NCBI RefSeq assembly: GCF_049274025.1
Contig: NZ_JBASRV010000049.1
Direction: 5' to 3' (one strand)
DNA: 64,000 bases
DNA from: Miniphocaeibacter sp012841535
GTDB taxonomy: Bacteria; Bacillota; Clostridia; Tissierellales; Peptoniphilaceae
Part shown: in pieces, positions 36,905 through 44,415 of the stretch
Layout of the letters: each line of letters begins with the position of its first letter
How positions within the stretch are numbered: position 1 is the first letter of the stretch
Position numbers and translations under genes: made by a program
Notes under the pieces: generated by a model
Database searches by the model: none
What the model saw: only the letters and a program-made list of their open reading frames with translations
Told to the model about the DNA's origin: nothing

Positions 36905-36948
36905 CGTTATATTATTATTAGTATATCGCTTGCAAGTAATTATTTCAA
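36905..36948 (-). promoter_or_regulatory. modA promoter with overlapping CGATATA/TATAACG inverted repeat
   Basis: On the minus strand, -35 TTGAAA (36943-36948) and -10 TATACT (36920-36925) have a 17-base spacer. The half-sites CGATATA and TATAACG, 10 bases apart (36905-36928), cover the -10 and start region. They resemble the CG-TATA half-sites of ModE-type operators. A repressor sensing molybdate would fit; none is encoded nearby. Confidence 0.55.
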
Positions 36949-37869
36949 GTATCTATTTATTATATCTAAATATCTTTTATCCTTTCTATAAGAATCAAAG
37001 TCTTGGTCTATTAAAGAATAATCTGCTATTCTAGGATTTAATTCACAGGAAATTTCTAAATCATCCATAGCTTCATCAACTTTTTTAAACTTTAAATTTA
37101 CACAACTTCTATTATAAAATAAATTTGCCGATGTTGGTATATTTTCTATTCCTTTATTTAAGATATTATAACTTTTCTCATACTCTTCATTTTCAATATA
37201 TAAGGCTGATAAATTTAAATATATATTACTTTCCTGTAGATTTAATTCTAAAGCTGTTAAATAGTATTTTTCTGCATTATTATAATCATTTAATCCCTTA
37301 TATGCTATGCCTAAATTAAATACAGACAAATAGTAATTTGGATTAATTTCAATAGATTTTTTTAAAAACTCTATAGCATCTTTATACCTAGAATTTTGTT
37401 CAAAAATACTTCCTAAATTATTATAGGCCATGTAATCCTCTGGATGTTTCTCTATTGTTTTTTTATAATATAAAACAGCTTCTTCAACCTTACCTTTTCT
37501 GTCATATAGATCAGCTAAAAAAAACAAAGCATCTCTAAAAGTACTATCTATTTTCAAAGATTCTAAATAATATTTTTCTGCTTCTGTAAACTTATCTAAA
37601 TAATCATACATTACAGCAATTCCATAATAGGCTTCTTTTATTTTTCCAAATTTTTCTAAAATAATTTCATAAGTTTCAATAGCCTTATATTTTTTATCTA
37701 ATTCAAAATATATTTGAGCAATATTTAAATATATATTTATATACTCATCTTGAGAATTTTCAAAATTTAAAGCTTTAAAATAATATTTTAAGGCTTTTTC
37801 CAAATCCTTATTAATGTAAAAACTGTTGGCTATATTTATATAGTTATTACTTCTTCTAAATTTTTCCAT
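36940..37869 (-). CDS. Tetratricopeptide repeat protein
   Basis: A 309-residue protein made almost entirely of TPR helices, roughly seven to eight repeats (for example ALKYYFKALNFENSQDEY, AEKYYLESLKIDSTFRDA, AIEFLKKSIEINPNYYLS). No signal peptide or enzymatic domain is visible, so it is likely a cytoplasmic scaffold. The function is not known. The ATG follows a hairpin by nine bases and has no Shine-Dalgarno sequence. Its stop overlaps the modA promoter region. Confidence 0.8.
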   Translation of the reverse strand: MEKFRRSNNYINIANSFYINKDLEKALKYYFKALNFENSQDEYINIYLNIAQIYFELDKKYKAIETYEIILEKFGKIKEAYYGIAVMYDYLDKFTEAEKYYLESLKIDSTFRDALFFLADLYDRKGKVEEAVLYYKKTIEKHPEDYMAYNNLGSIFEQNSRYKDAIEFLKKSIEINPNYYLSVFNLGIAYKGLNDYNNAEKYYLTALELNLQESNIYLNLSALYIENEEYEKSYNILNKGIENIPTSANLFYNRSCVNLKFKKVDEAMDDLEISCELNPRIADYSLIDQDFDSYRKDKRYLDIINRYLK

Positions 37870-37875
37870 AAATGT

Positions 37876-37898
37876 AAAAGAAGTGGTTTCCCACTTCT
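37876..37898 (-). terminator. Terminator-like hairpin of the nitroreductase gene, abutting the TPR gene
   Basis: The arms AGAAGTGG and CCACTTCT (37879-37898) form an 8-bp stem with a 4-base loop, followed on the minus strand by TTTACATTT and then the start codon of the TPR gene. Confidence 0.65.
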
Positions 37899-38694
37899 AG
37901 AAATTTGTCCTTCCTATAAATTTTTTATCAGTTTCAATACAAGGCTCAACTTCTAAATCCCAACTTGCATTAATACCTGCTAAAGCAGCTAATTCTTCAT
38001 AATAATACATAACAATACCTGCATCAGTTAAATTTACATTACCTTGAAAGTCATCAATAAATAAATCAATTTTACCATCTTTTATTAAAAATCTCCAAGG
38101 TTGCTTATTAAAGGCAGATGGAGCATTTCTTAAATAGTAAAATATTTCATCTAAACCATAACCTTCTAATTTTTCTACAGTAGCTGGAGTATTAAAGTCA
38201 TTAAAATAAACAAATTCTTCCATACTTAATCTATTACTATATGGCTCATCTGTAAGTATAGATTGAGTAATTGGTTTTCCAAATGCTAAAATAAAATCTA
38301 TAGTTTCATTTAATTTAAAAACATTTTCTTTAATTTTATTATCAACGGAAAATAAACTAACCCAGCAAGTACCAAATCCTAAATTTGATAATTTACCAAT
38401 TATATCTTCCAAGTAATATGAACCGTATATGTAGGCTTTATCATTTAAATCTGACATACCTAGTGTTATATAGGCTGGGGCCTCTATCATTACTCCTGAA
38501 TAACCACCTTCACCTTTTAAACCATCGAAAATATCTTTTCCGTTAAATAATCTATATTCTACACCATATTTTTTAGCTTCCTTATTTACATCATCTAGTA
38601 TTTCCTCAACTAATGATATTTCTTTCTTCGATAATTTTTTATTTTTATATTCTCTAGATGATTTTCTTTGCTCCATAAATTCATTTAATCTCAT
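37897..38694 (-). CDS. Nitroreductase-family protein
   Basis: A 265-residue FMN-type nitroreductase fold protein. The N-terminal MRLNEFMEQRKSSREYKNK is the usual RRS-type FMN contact, LSNLGFGTCWVSLF the central segment, and LRNAPSAFNKQPWRFLIKDGKI marks the second half. Here the common SAxNxQPW motif is present as SAFNKQPW. The natural electron acceptor cannot be told from sequence. It diverges from the UvrD-like helicase gene. Confidence 0.85.
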   Translation of the reverse strand: MRLNEFMEQRKSSREYKNKKLSKKEISLVEEILDDVNKEAKKYGVEYRLFNGKDIFDGLKGEGGYSGVMIEAPAYITLGMSDLNDKAYIYGSYYLEDIIGKLSNLGFGTCWVSLFSVDNKIKENVFKLNETIDFILAFGKPITQSILTDEPYSNRLSMEEFVYFNDFNTPATVEKLEGYGLDEIFYYLRNAPSAFNKQPWRFLIKDGKIDLFIDDFQGNVNLTDAGIVMYYYEELAALAGINASWDLEVEPCIETDKKFIGRTNF

Positions 38695-38731
38695 TAAAAA
38701 ACTCCTTTATTTTTATTTCTGATTATTATTC

Positions 38732-38740
38732 TGATATAAT
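38732..38740 (+). promoter_or_regulatory. Extended -10 promoter of the UvrD-like helicase gene
   Basis: TGATATAAT (TATAAT at 38735-38740) lies about 16 bases before the ATG, with GGTGATTAA as ribosome binding site. The -35 is weak. Confidence 0.5.
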
Positions 38741-38755
38741 CAATTTGGTGATTAA

Positions 38756-40555
38756 ATGATTATATCAGACCAACAAAAAAAAGCAATTTCACACAACAAT
38801 GGTCCGGCACTGGTTTTAGCTGTGCCTGGTTCAGGTAAAACTACTGTTTTGTTAAATAGAATCATATACTTAAATAATACCCAATCTGTGGAATATAAAC
38901 AAATTTTAAATTTAACTTTTAGTAAAACACAAGCAAGTGATATGAAAACCCGTTTTAATATAATGGATAAAAATAATAATGCAGTTTTTTCAACTATTCA
39001 TGCCTTTGCCTTTAATGTAATAAAATTATATTCTAGAAAATATAAAGTAAATTTAAAATTAATTGAAGGAAATAATATTTTTAATAAATATAAGCTATTA
39101 AAACGTATTTTTTATGAATCTTATAAAGCCCCTCCTTCAAATGATGATTTGGATTATTTTTTTACAAATTATGGTTTAATAAAAAACAATATGTTAAGTT
39201 TAGAAACTTTAAATAATAACCATTTCTTTGATATTGCTTTAAAATATGAAGATTATAAAAAAAGAAATAATTTATTTGATTTTGATGATATGTTAACCTA
39301 TGCATACAATATCTTGAAAAATCATAATGATATTTTAAAAATTATTAAAAAGAATTATAAATATTTTCAATTAGATGAAGGACAAGATGCAAGTTTAATT
39401 CAATTTAAAATATTGGAACTAATCGCCTATCCAGAAAATAATATATATATTTTAGCAGATGATGATCAGTCAATATATTCTTTTAGAGGAGCTAATCCAG
39501 AATACCTATTAAAAATTTCCTCAATATTTGAAAATATAAAATATTATTATCTAAATAAAAATTACAGATCTACTAAAGACATTGTAATGTTATCTGATTA
39601 TATAATTAGAAACAATAAGGAAAGATATTTAAAAACAGTTGAAAGTCACAACAATGAGAAAACACCAATACAAATAATAAAAGTTAAAAATATTGAAAGT
39701 CAAAATAAATTTATTACTAATAAAATATCTGACCTAAAATCCAATGAAAATTTAGCCATTCTATTTAGAAATAATATTAGCGCATATTCTGTTGCTTTTG
39801 ATTTAATAAAAAATAAAATTCAATTTAACAAGAGATTAAATTTCAATAATAATAACTTAAATATTATACTACAAGATTTAAACAATATAATTGATTTTGC
39901 CCTTGATAGTAATAATTTAGAACTATTTAAATCCATTTATTATAAATTAAACCTATATTTAAAAAAAGATTATGTTTATGGTCTAAATATTGATTTTAAT
40001 AAAAGCATACTAGATACAATATTAGATGATTCCTATATAAAGGATTATCAAAAAGAATTAGTAGAAAATTTGAAATTTGTCCTTGAAAAAATAATTAATT
40101 TAAACTTATATAACTCTATTAAGTTAATTTTTGAAGAATTAGGATATATTGAATATATTTCTAAGCATTTTGAAAATATTCCAATTAATTATATCCAAGA
40201 AATAATTCTACACTTTGCAAAAGACTATAAAACAATAAACGAACTTCTAAAAGCTTTTGAAAATATTGAGACTATTTTAAAAAATAAAAATTTCAATACT
40301 AGTAATATTTTTATATCTACAATACATCAATCAAAGGGATTAGAATATGATAATGTCTTATTAATTGATTTAGTTGATGGTGAATTTCCAATTTATAGTG
40401 ATAGGGCTTCAAGTTTAGAAGAGGAAAGAAGGCTATTTTATGTTGGAATTACAAGAGCAAAAAAACAACTATATTTAGTTTTTCCTAAGTACAGGTATGA
40501 AACAAAAGTAAAGCCATCTAAGTTTTTTAAAGAAATAAAGAAAATTAACAAATAG
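38756..40555 (+). CDS. UvrD/Rep-type superfamily 1 DNA helicase (short form)
   Basis: A 599-residue ATP-dependent helicase, shorter than PcrA/UvrD (about 730) and ending soon after motif VI. Visible are Walker A VPGSGKTTVLLNRI at about 23-36, LTFSKTQASDMKTR, NLFDFDDMLTYAYNIL, motif II as LDEGQDAS (usually DEFQD or DEYQD), DDDQSIYSFRGA (motif III), NKNYRST, STIHQSKGLEYDNVLLIDL and FYVGITRAKKQLY. It has its own promoter and stands alone. Likely a repair helicase; its specific role is unknown. Confidence 0.88.
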   Translation: MIISDQQKKAISHNNGPALVLAVPGSGKTTVLLNRIIYLNNTQSVEYKQILNLTFSKTQASDMKTRFNIMDKNNNAVFSTIHAFAFNVIKLYSRKYKVNLKLIEGNNIFNKYKLLKRIFYESYKAPPSNDDLDYFFTNYGLIKNNMLSLETLNNNHFFDIALKYEDYKKRNNLFDFDDMLTYAYNILKNHNDILKIIKKNYKYFQLDEGQDASLIQFKILELIAYPENNIYILADDDQSIYSFRGANPEYLLKISSIFENIKYYYLNKNYRSTKDIVMLSDYIIRNNKERYLKTVESHNNEKTPIQIIKVKNIESQNKFITNKISDLKSNENLAILFRNNISAYSVAFDLIKNKIQFNKRLNFNNNNLNIILQDLNNIIDFALDSNNLELFKSIYYKLNLYLKKDYVYGLNIDFNKSILDTILDDSYIKDYQKELVENLKFVLEKIINLNLYNSIKLIFEELGYIEYISKHFENIPINYIQEIILHFAKDYKTINELLKAFENIETILKNKNFNTSNIFISTIHQSKGLEYDNVLLIDLVDGEFPIYSDRASSLEEERRLFYVGITRAKKQLYLVFPKYRYETKVKPSKFFKEIKKINK

Positions 40556-40563
40556 CATAATCT

Positions 40564-40598
40564 TACAAAAAAAGTCTTGGCTAAAAAACCAAGACTTT
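40564..40598 (-). terminator. Terminator of ahpC
   Basis: The perfect 10-bp stem AAAGTCTTGG/CCAAGACTTT (40571-40598) with an 8-base loop is followed on the minus strand by seven T. It also lies between the convergent helicase gene and ahpC, so may act on both. Confidence 0.8.
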
Positions 40599-40603
40599 AA
40601 ATA

Positions 40604-41167
40604 TTATAATTTTCCTACTAAATCAATTCCTGGAGTTAAAGTGTCATCTCCTGGTTCCCAGCTTGCTGGACAAACTTGGTCTCCATATTTTGCCACATAT
40701 TGTGCAGCCTTTACCTTTCTAAGTAATTCCTTAGCATTTCTACCAATACCATCTGCACTTACCTCATAAAGAACTATTTCAAGATCTGGATTTATTAAGA
40801 AAGTTCCTCTTCTTGCTTGTCCTTCTTCTTCAATAAGAACACCAAATTGATTACAAAGAGTAAAAGATCTATCGGATAATAATGGATATTCTACCTTGCT
40901 CATTTGTTCAGATGCATCTAACCAAGCCTTATGAACAAATTCACTATCTGTTGAAACTCCATAAATTTCTGTTCCTATAGCTTTAAATTCTTCATATAGG
41001 CCTTGTAATTCCTCTAACTCTGTTGGACAAACAAAAGTAAAATCTCCTGGATAGAAAAACAACACTGACCATTTACCTTTTAAATCATCACTTGAAACAG
41101 TAGTTAAAGCTCCATCTTTATATGCAGGAACCTTAAATTCTTCGACTTTTTTTCCTATATAATTCAT
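40604..41167 (-). CDS. ahpC: Alkyl hydroperoxide reductase AhpC (2-Cys peroxiredoxin)
   Basis: A 187-residue typical 2-Cys peroxiredoxin. The peroxidatic Cys47 is in YPGDFTFVCPTELEEL and the resolving Cys166 in GDQVCPASWEPG, with positions matching the AhpC1 class. It reduces hydrogen and alkyl peroxides. No ahpF reductase is adjacent; the gene is monocistronic, so electrons must come from elsewhere. Confidence 0.95.
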   Translation of the reverse strand: MNYIGKKVEEFKVPAYKDGALTTVSSDDLKGKWSVLFFYPGDFTFVCPTELEELQGLYEEFKAIGTEIYGVSTDSEFVHKAWLDASEQMSKVEYPLLSDRSFTLCNQFGVLIEEEGQARRGTFLINPDLEIVLYEVSADGIGRNAKELLRKVKAAQYVAKYGDQVCPASWEPGDDTLTPGIDLVGKL

Positions 41168-41197
41168 AAATCCCTCCTTGATTTTTAATACAATATT

Positions 41198-41226
41198 ATT
41201 ATATCATTGCCGAAATTGAAATTCAA
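41198..41226 (-). promoter_or_regulatory. Promoter of ahpC
   Basis: The -35 TTGAAT (41221-41226), 17-base spacer and consensus extended -10 TGATATAAT (TATAAT at 41198-41203) are on the minus strand. GGAGGG serves as ribosome binding site. No PerR box was seen. Confidence 0.7.
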
Positions 41227-41252
41227 TATCATTAATAAATTCAATAATATTT

Positions 41253-41987
41253 TTATATATCCAATATATTTACAGAGGAATCTAGTGAATAAATTACGTC
41301 TTTTCTTTCTACAATAATCTGTGCTTTTTTCTTTAATTCTTCATCTTCTTTAATAATATTTACCAACTCTTTAGTTGGATTAATAGCTATGGAATTACCA
41401 GTTAATTTTAACATTGACACATCCCCAGAAGTATCACCATAACTGTATGACTTTGATAAATCTACATTATATTTTTCAGCAAACTTTAAAACTTCCATTT
41501 TCTTTTTCCGACTTTGCCACATAGGCTCAATTTCACCATTATAATTATTGTTTTCATCAATTTTATATTCTGAACCCTTATATTCAGTAACTTCATATTT
41601 TAGAGCCATTTCTCTAACTAAAAAATTTGGACTGCCTGAAATAAAGAAAATATAGTGGTCCTCATTCTTATGAAAGTTTATTCTACTACGAGTGTATTTA
41701 TATACAATTTCCCCTATTTCTTCAACAACCTGTTGTGAAATAAATTGATTAAAGACACTATTAAAACCTGTAATACTTTCTCTATATGCATCAGCTAAAG
41801 CTAAAAAATAATAATCATAGTCATTGTATCTTTTAGAATAAGCATCTTGAAATGGTCTAATTTTATCATACCAAACAGATTGTTCAATAATTCCATAATC
41901 AAGTAGTTTCTTAAAATGTCTTACAATTAGAGTTTCCCTAGCTATAGTACCGTCTATATCAAAAAAAGCAGCTATTTTTTTATTCAT
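41253..41987 (-). CDS. HAD-superfamily phosphatase (HAD-IB, SerB-like)
   Basis: A 244-residue haloacid-dehalogenase hydrolase. Motif I is FFDIDGTIAR (Asp10 and Asp12), motif II FFISGSPNFLV, and motif IV YSYGDTSGDVSML with the metal-binding Asp residues. The helical cap between motifs I and II fits subclass IB (phosphoserine phosphatase-like). The substrate is unknown. It is followed upstream by a small membrane protein gene with only 4 bases between them. Confidence 0.85.
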   Translation of the reverse strand: MNKKIAAFFDIDGTIARETLIVRHFKKLLDYGIIEQSVWYDKIRPFQDAYSKRYNDYDYYFLALADAYRESITGFNSVFNQFISQQVVEEIGEIVYKYTRSRINFHKNEDHYIFFISGSPNFLVREMALKYEVTEYKGSEYKIDENNNYNGEIEPMWQSRKKKMEVLKFAEKYNVDLSKSYSYGDTSGDVSMLKLTGNSIAINPTKELVNIIKEDEELKKKAQIIVERKDVIYSLDSSVNILDI

Positions 41988-41991
41988 AGTA

Positions 41992-42303
41992 TTATTTCTT
42001 TTCCTTTACAAAAAATATATCTAAAAACCAAGCAGCACATAAAGAAACAACTCCTGATGCCAAAGTTAAAACAAAAAACTCCAGGGTAGTTAAAACTATA
42101 GGATCAGTTAAATTTGTTATAGATACAATAAACAATACTAAGGCAACTGCTAACATAACCAGTCCAAAAATATATTTTGCTATTCCTTCTTTTTTTATAA
42201 ATTTAAAGACAATAAAAACTATAACTATTGAAAAAAAACAAAACAAAGGAACTTTTAAAACTTTATCTTTATTATCTAATATCATTTGTAGTATAGTCCT
42301 CAT
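41992..42303 (-). CDS. Small integral membrane protein, unknown function
   Basis: A 103-residue protein that I do not recognise. It has three predicted transmembrane helices (about VPLFCFFSIVIVFIVFKFI, YIFGLVMLAVALVLFIVSI and TTLEFFVLTLASGVVSLC) and short charged ends. It is cotranscribed with the HAD phosphatase gene, four bases downstream, which is the only functional hint. The ORF is well supported by spacing and codon pattern. Confidence 0.65.
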   Translation of the reverse strand: MRTILQMILDNKDKVLKVPLFCFFSIVIVFIVFKFIKKEGIAKYIFGLVMLAVALVLFIVSITNLTDPIVLTTLEFFVLTLASGVVSLCAAWFLDIFFVKEKK

Positions 42304-42398
42304 ACTTACTCCTTTATACTTAAAATTAATATATATAATTATACCATATTAAATTTAGTAATTTTAAACAAAGTTTTTATGATAAAATAAATGTATAT

Positions 42399-42474
42399 GC
42401 ATCAGTAGCTCAACGGATAGAGCAACGGTCTTCGGAACCGTGTGTTGGGGGTTCGATTCCTCTCTGATGCGCCA
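42399..42474 (+). tRNA. tRNA-Arg (anticodon UCG)
   Basis: A full cloverleaf of 76 bases with encoded CCA. The acceptor GCATCAG/CTGATGC pairs perfectly, the D arm is GCTC...GAGC, and the anticodon stem ACGGT/ACCGT encloses loop CTTCGGA giving anticodon UCG. The T arm GGGGG/CCTCT includes two G-U pairs around TTCGATT. It reads CGA (and probably other CGN) codons. The accessory island begins right after it. Confidence 0.95.
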
Positions 42475-42594
42475 AAAAAATCTTATTTTTCTTTTAATCT
42501 TTAAATTGTTTTTTTACTTATTATATTATTGATTTATTAAATAATATGAATTATACTAACGTGGACCATAATTTATAATAATATAGGTGATAAA

Positions 42595-42744
42595 ATGAAA
42601 AACAAAAAAAAATATAGTAATGCTGATGCAGCAGATGTGCTTCATAAAGTTTCTAATTTTTATGTAAATACAAAAGTTCCACATGATTATGGTACTGGTG
42701 AAGTATATACATCTGTAGAGGTTCATACTTTAAAAGAAATTTGA
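42595..42744 (+). pseudogene. Truncated regulator, N-terminal fragment (MarR-like)
   Basis: A 49-codon reading frame with a good ribosome binding site (ATAGGTGATAAA). Its sequence, MKNKKKYSNADAADVLHK followed by ...YTSVEVHTLKEI, looks like the first helices of a MarR-family regulator, which normally continue into a winged-helix DNA-binding domain. Here it stops at TGA right where transposon-like sequence begins, so it is probably broken by that insertion. The family call is from memory of the pattern and is moderate. Confidence 0.5.
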
Positions 42745-42806
42745 TAGGCTACACTAAATAGGACAGTTTTATACCAAACATGATAGAATCTGCATTATTA
42801 CAATAA

Positions 42807-43124
42807 GATTTGTTTGAATATAAATGGAATGACAAATATCCAAGTTGTATAAGAAGTTGGGCAGATAACTGGGCTGAACTTGCGACCTACTTTAAATATC
42901 CACAAGAGATAAGAACGTTAATATATACAACAAATGCCATAGAAGCATTTAATAGACAGCTTAGGAAAGTAACAAAGAATAAGGCTATATTTCCAACGGA
43001 TTTTGCCTTGTCTAAAAGCCTATATCTAGCTATGGTAGACGCTTCTCTTAAATGGACTAGTAGAATACGTGGTTGGGATAAAATTTATTCTCAATTATCA
43101 ATATATTTTAATAATAGGATTTAG
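42807..43124 (+). pseudogene. IS256-family (mutator) transposase, C-terminal remnant
   Basis: About 105 codons matching the C-terminus of IS256-type DDE transposases: YPSCIRSWADNWAELATYF, then LIYTTNAIEAFNRQLRKVTK with the catalytic-region Glu, and IYSQLSIYFNNRI at the end. The frame is closed just upstream by a stop and the first two thirds of the gene are missing. It lies on the opposite strand to the transport genes of the island. Confidence 0.85.
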
Positions 43125-43192
43125 AACAAAAATTCAACGAAATATTTTCTAAAATAGGCTCCTCTGAATACCTCAGAGTAAAATTCTCTAAT

Positions 43193-43898
43193 CTAAGCAT
43201 ATATACTACTTAAAAATATAAAAACTATACCTCCTATAAATATATACATTAAATAATCAGCAATTCCCAATTTCACTTCTGAAACACTCGTCCTCTGAGC
43301 TCCAACCTCCATTCCCCTAGTCATTGCCGATATTGCTACATCATCAGCCGTCTTTGTTGAACACATCAACAGGGGAACTGTTTTATATTCCAATACTCTG
43401 ATTGGCTCTTTTAAAAAATTCCTCATAGTTAAACCGTGCATTTTCATAGCTTCATTTATAAAGATATAATCTTCCTTAATAGAATATAGAAATCTAAACA
43501 TTATTAAAACTGGAATTATTATAAAGTCAGGTAACTTCATTTTCCTTAAAGATTCCACTAAATCGGACATCTTCGTTGAAACAATCGAATAGTAACCCAT
43601 CATAATTCCAGGTATCATCCTCAAAACTATTCCTGAAAAAATCAATGCTATAGTTCCAATAACACCGCTATAATTATCTATTACAACTTGATTTAAAACT
43701 ACTGCACAAATTAAAAATAGGGTTCCCTTTATAAAGAAAAATACTTCTTTTCCAACAGCATCAATATAAAGGGAATTAAGCTTCTAATTAAAGATAAGTA
43801 AGGATACCTCTGCTGTAAATTCCCTGAAATACATACCGAAGCTATAACTATGGTCATTAAAAATTTAGTTCTAAAATCCAATTTTATAATAATCTCAT
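43193..43898 (-). pseudogene. ECF transporter T component (EcfT-like), frameshifted
   Basis: Minus-strand remains of an energy-coupling factor transmembrane protein. The N-terminal part reads LDFRTKFLMTIVIASVCISG in one frame, then breaks near 43783. The rest, from VGKEVFFFIKGTLF through IFSGIVLRMIPGIMMGYY and the coupling-region SAMTRGMEVGAQRTSVSEVK to the end, is in another frame and open for about 200 codons. Start and ribosome binding site are also damaged. An ATPase gene would be expected next but is absent; the IS256 remnant lies there instead. Confidence 0.75.
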
Positions 43899-43907
43899 CC
43901 CATTCGT

Positions 43908-44407
43908 TTAAACCATACCGGCTTTTTTAAAATGCTTATTTAAAATTTTAATACCTATAGTATAACTATAAAAGCACCTATCCAACCACATTTTGTAATA
44001 ACCGAAAGCGACCAGTTTGGAAGTACGGACATAACCTTACTCGCAAAATCCATACCGTAACCTGAATCTATTAAATATTTAACATAGTTATCTCTTGAGA
44101 TGAATATAGGTGGGTTGAAAATGTTGAAAATACGACATAAGCCCACCTTGCATGAACTATACTTTCATATTTCCCCATCTTCATTATGTACTCAGCAATC
44201 AAGGAAGAGACAAGAGTGCCATTCCAGATATTTTTATTTTTGTTGAATAGAGCATAAATATGGGGCCCGACACCAATCCACATACAAAAGGTAGTGCAGG
44301 CATAAATACAAGTATAAAACCTATATTTCCCGAACCCCAGTAAAATATCAAAGTTAGAACTGAAAACAGCCCAGCATTTATTAAATCTTTACTGTAAACT
44401 TATTCAT
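43908..44407 (-). pseudogene. MptD-family (Trep_Strep) ECF S component, frameshifted and deleted
   Basis: Minus-strand remains of a substrate-specific ECF subunit. MNKFTV is followed by a one-base loss. Then KDLINAGLFSVLTLIFYWGS and FMPALPFVCGLVSGPIFMLY run in a second frame. LIAEYIMKMGKYES is in a third, and FISRDNYVKYLIDSGYGMDF plus SVLPNWSL in a fourth segment. Joined, they give about 165 residues against about 190-200 expected, with roughly 25-30 residues lost around 44215. Ribosome binding site AGGATG and the natural stop at 43908 remain. It was the third gene of the Fur-controlled operon. Confidence 0.75.
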
Positions 44408-44415
44408 AATACATC

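Noticed and set aside
41168..41252. PerR box upstream of ahpC
   Set aside because: Only a sigma-A promoter is visible; no good inverted repeat of the PerR/Fur type overlaps it.
43955..44283. Two separate small membrane protein genes
   Set aside because: The two overlapping frames join with flanking sequence into one MptD-type protein broken by frameshifts, so they are pieces of a pseudogene.
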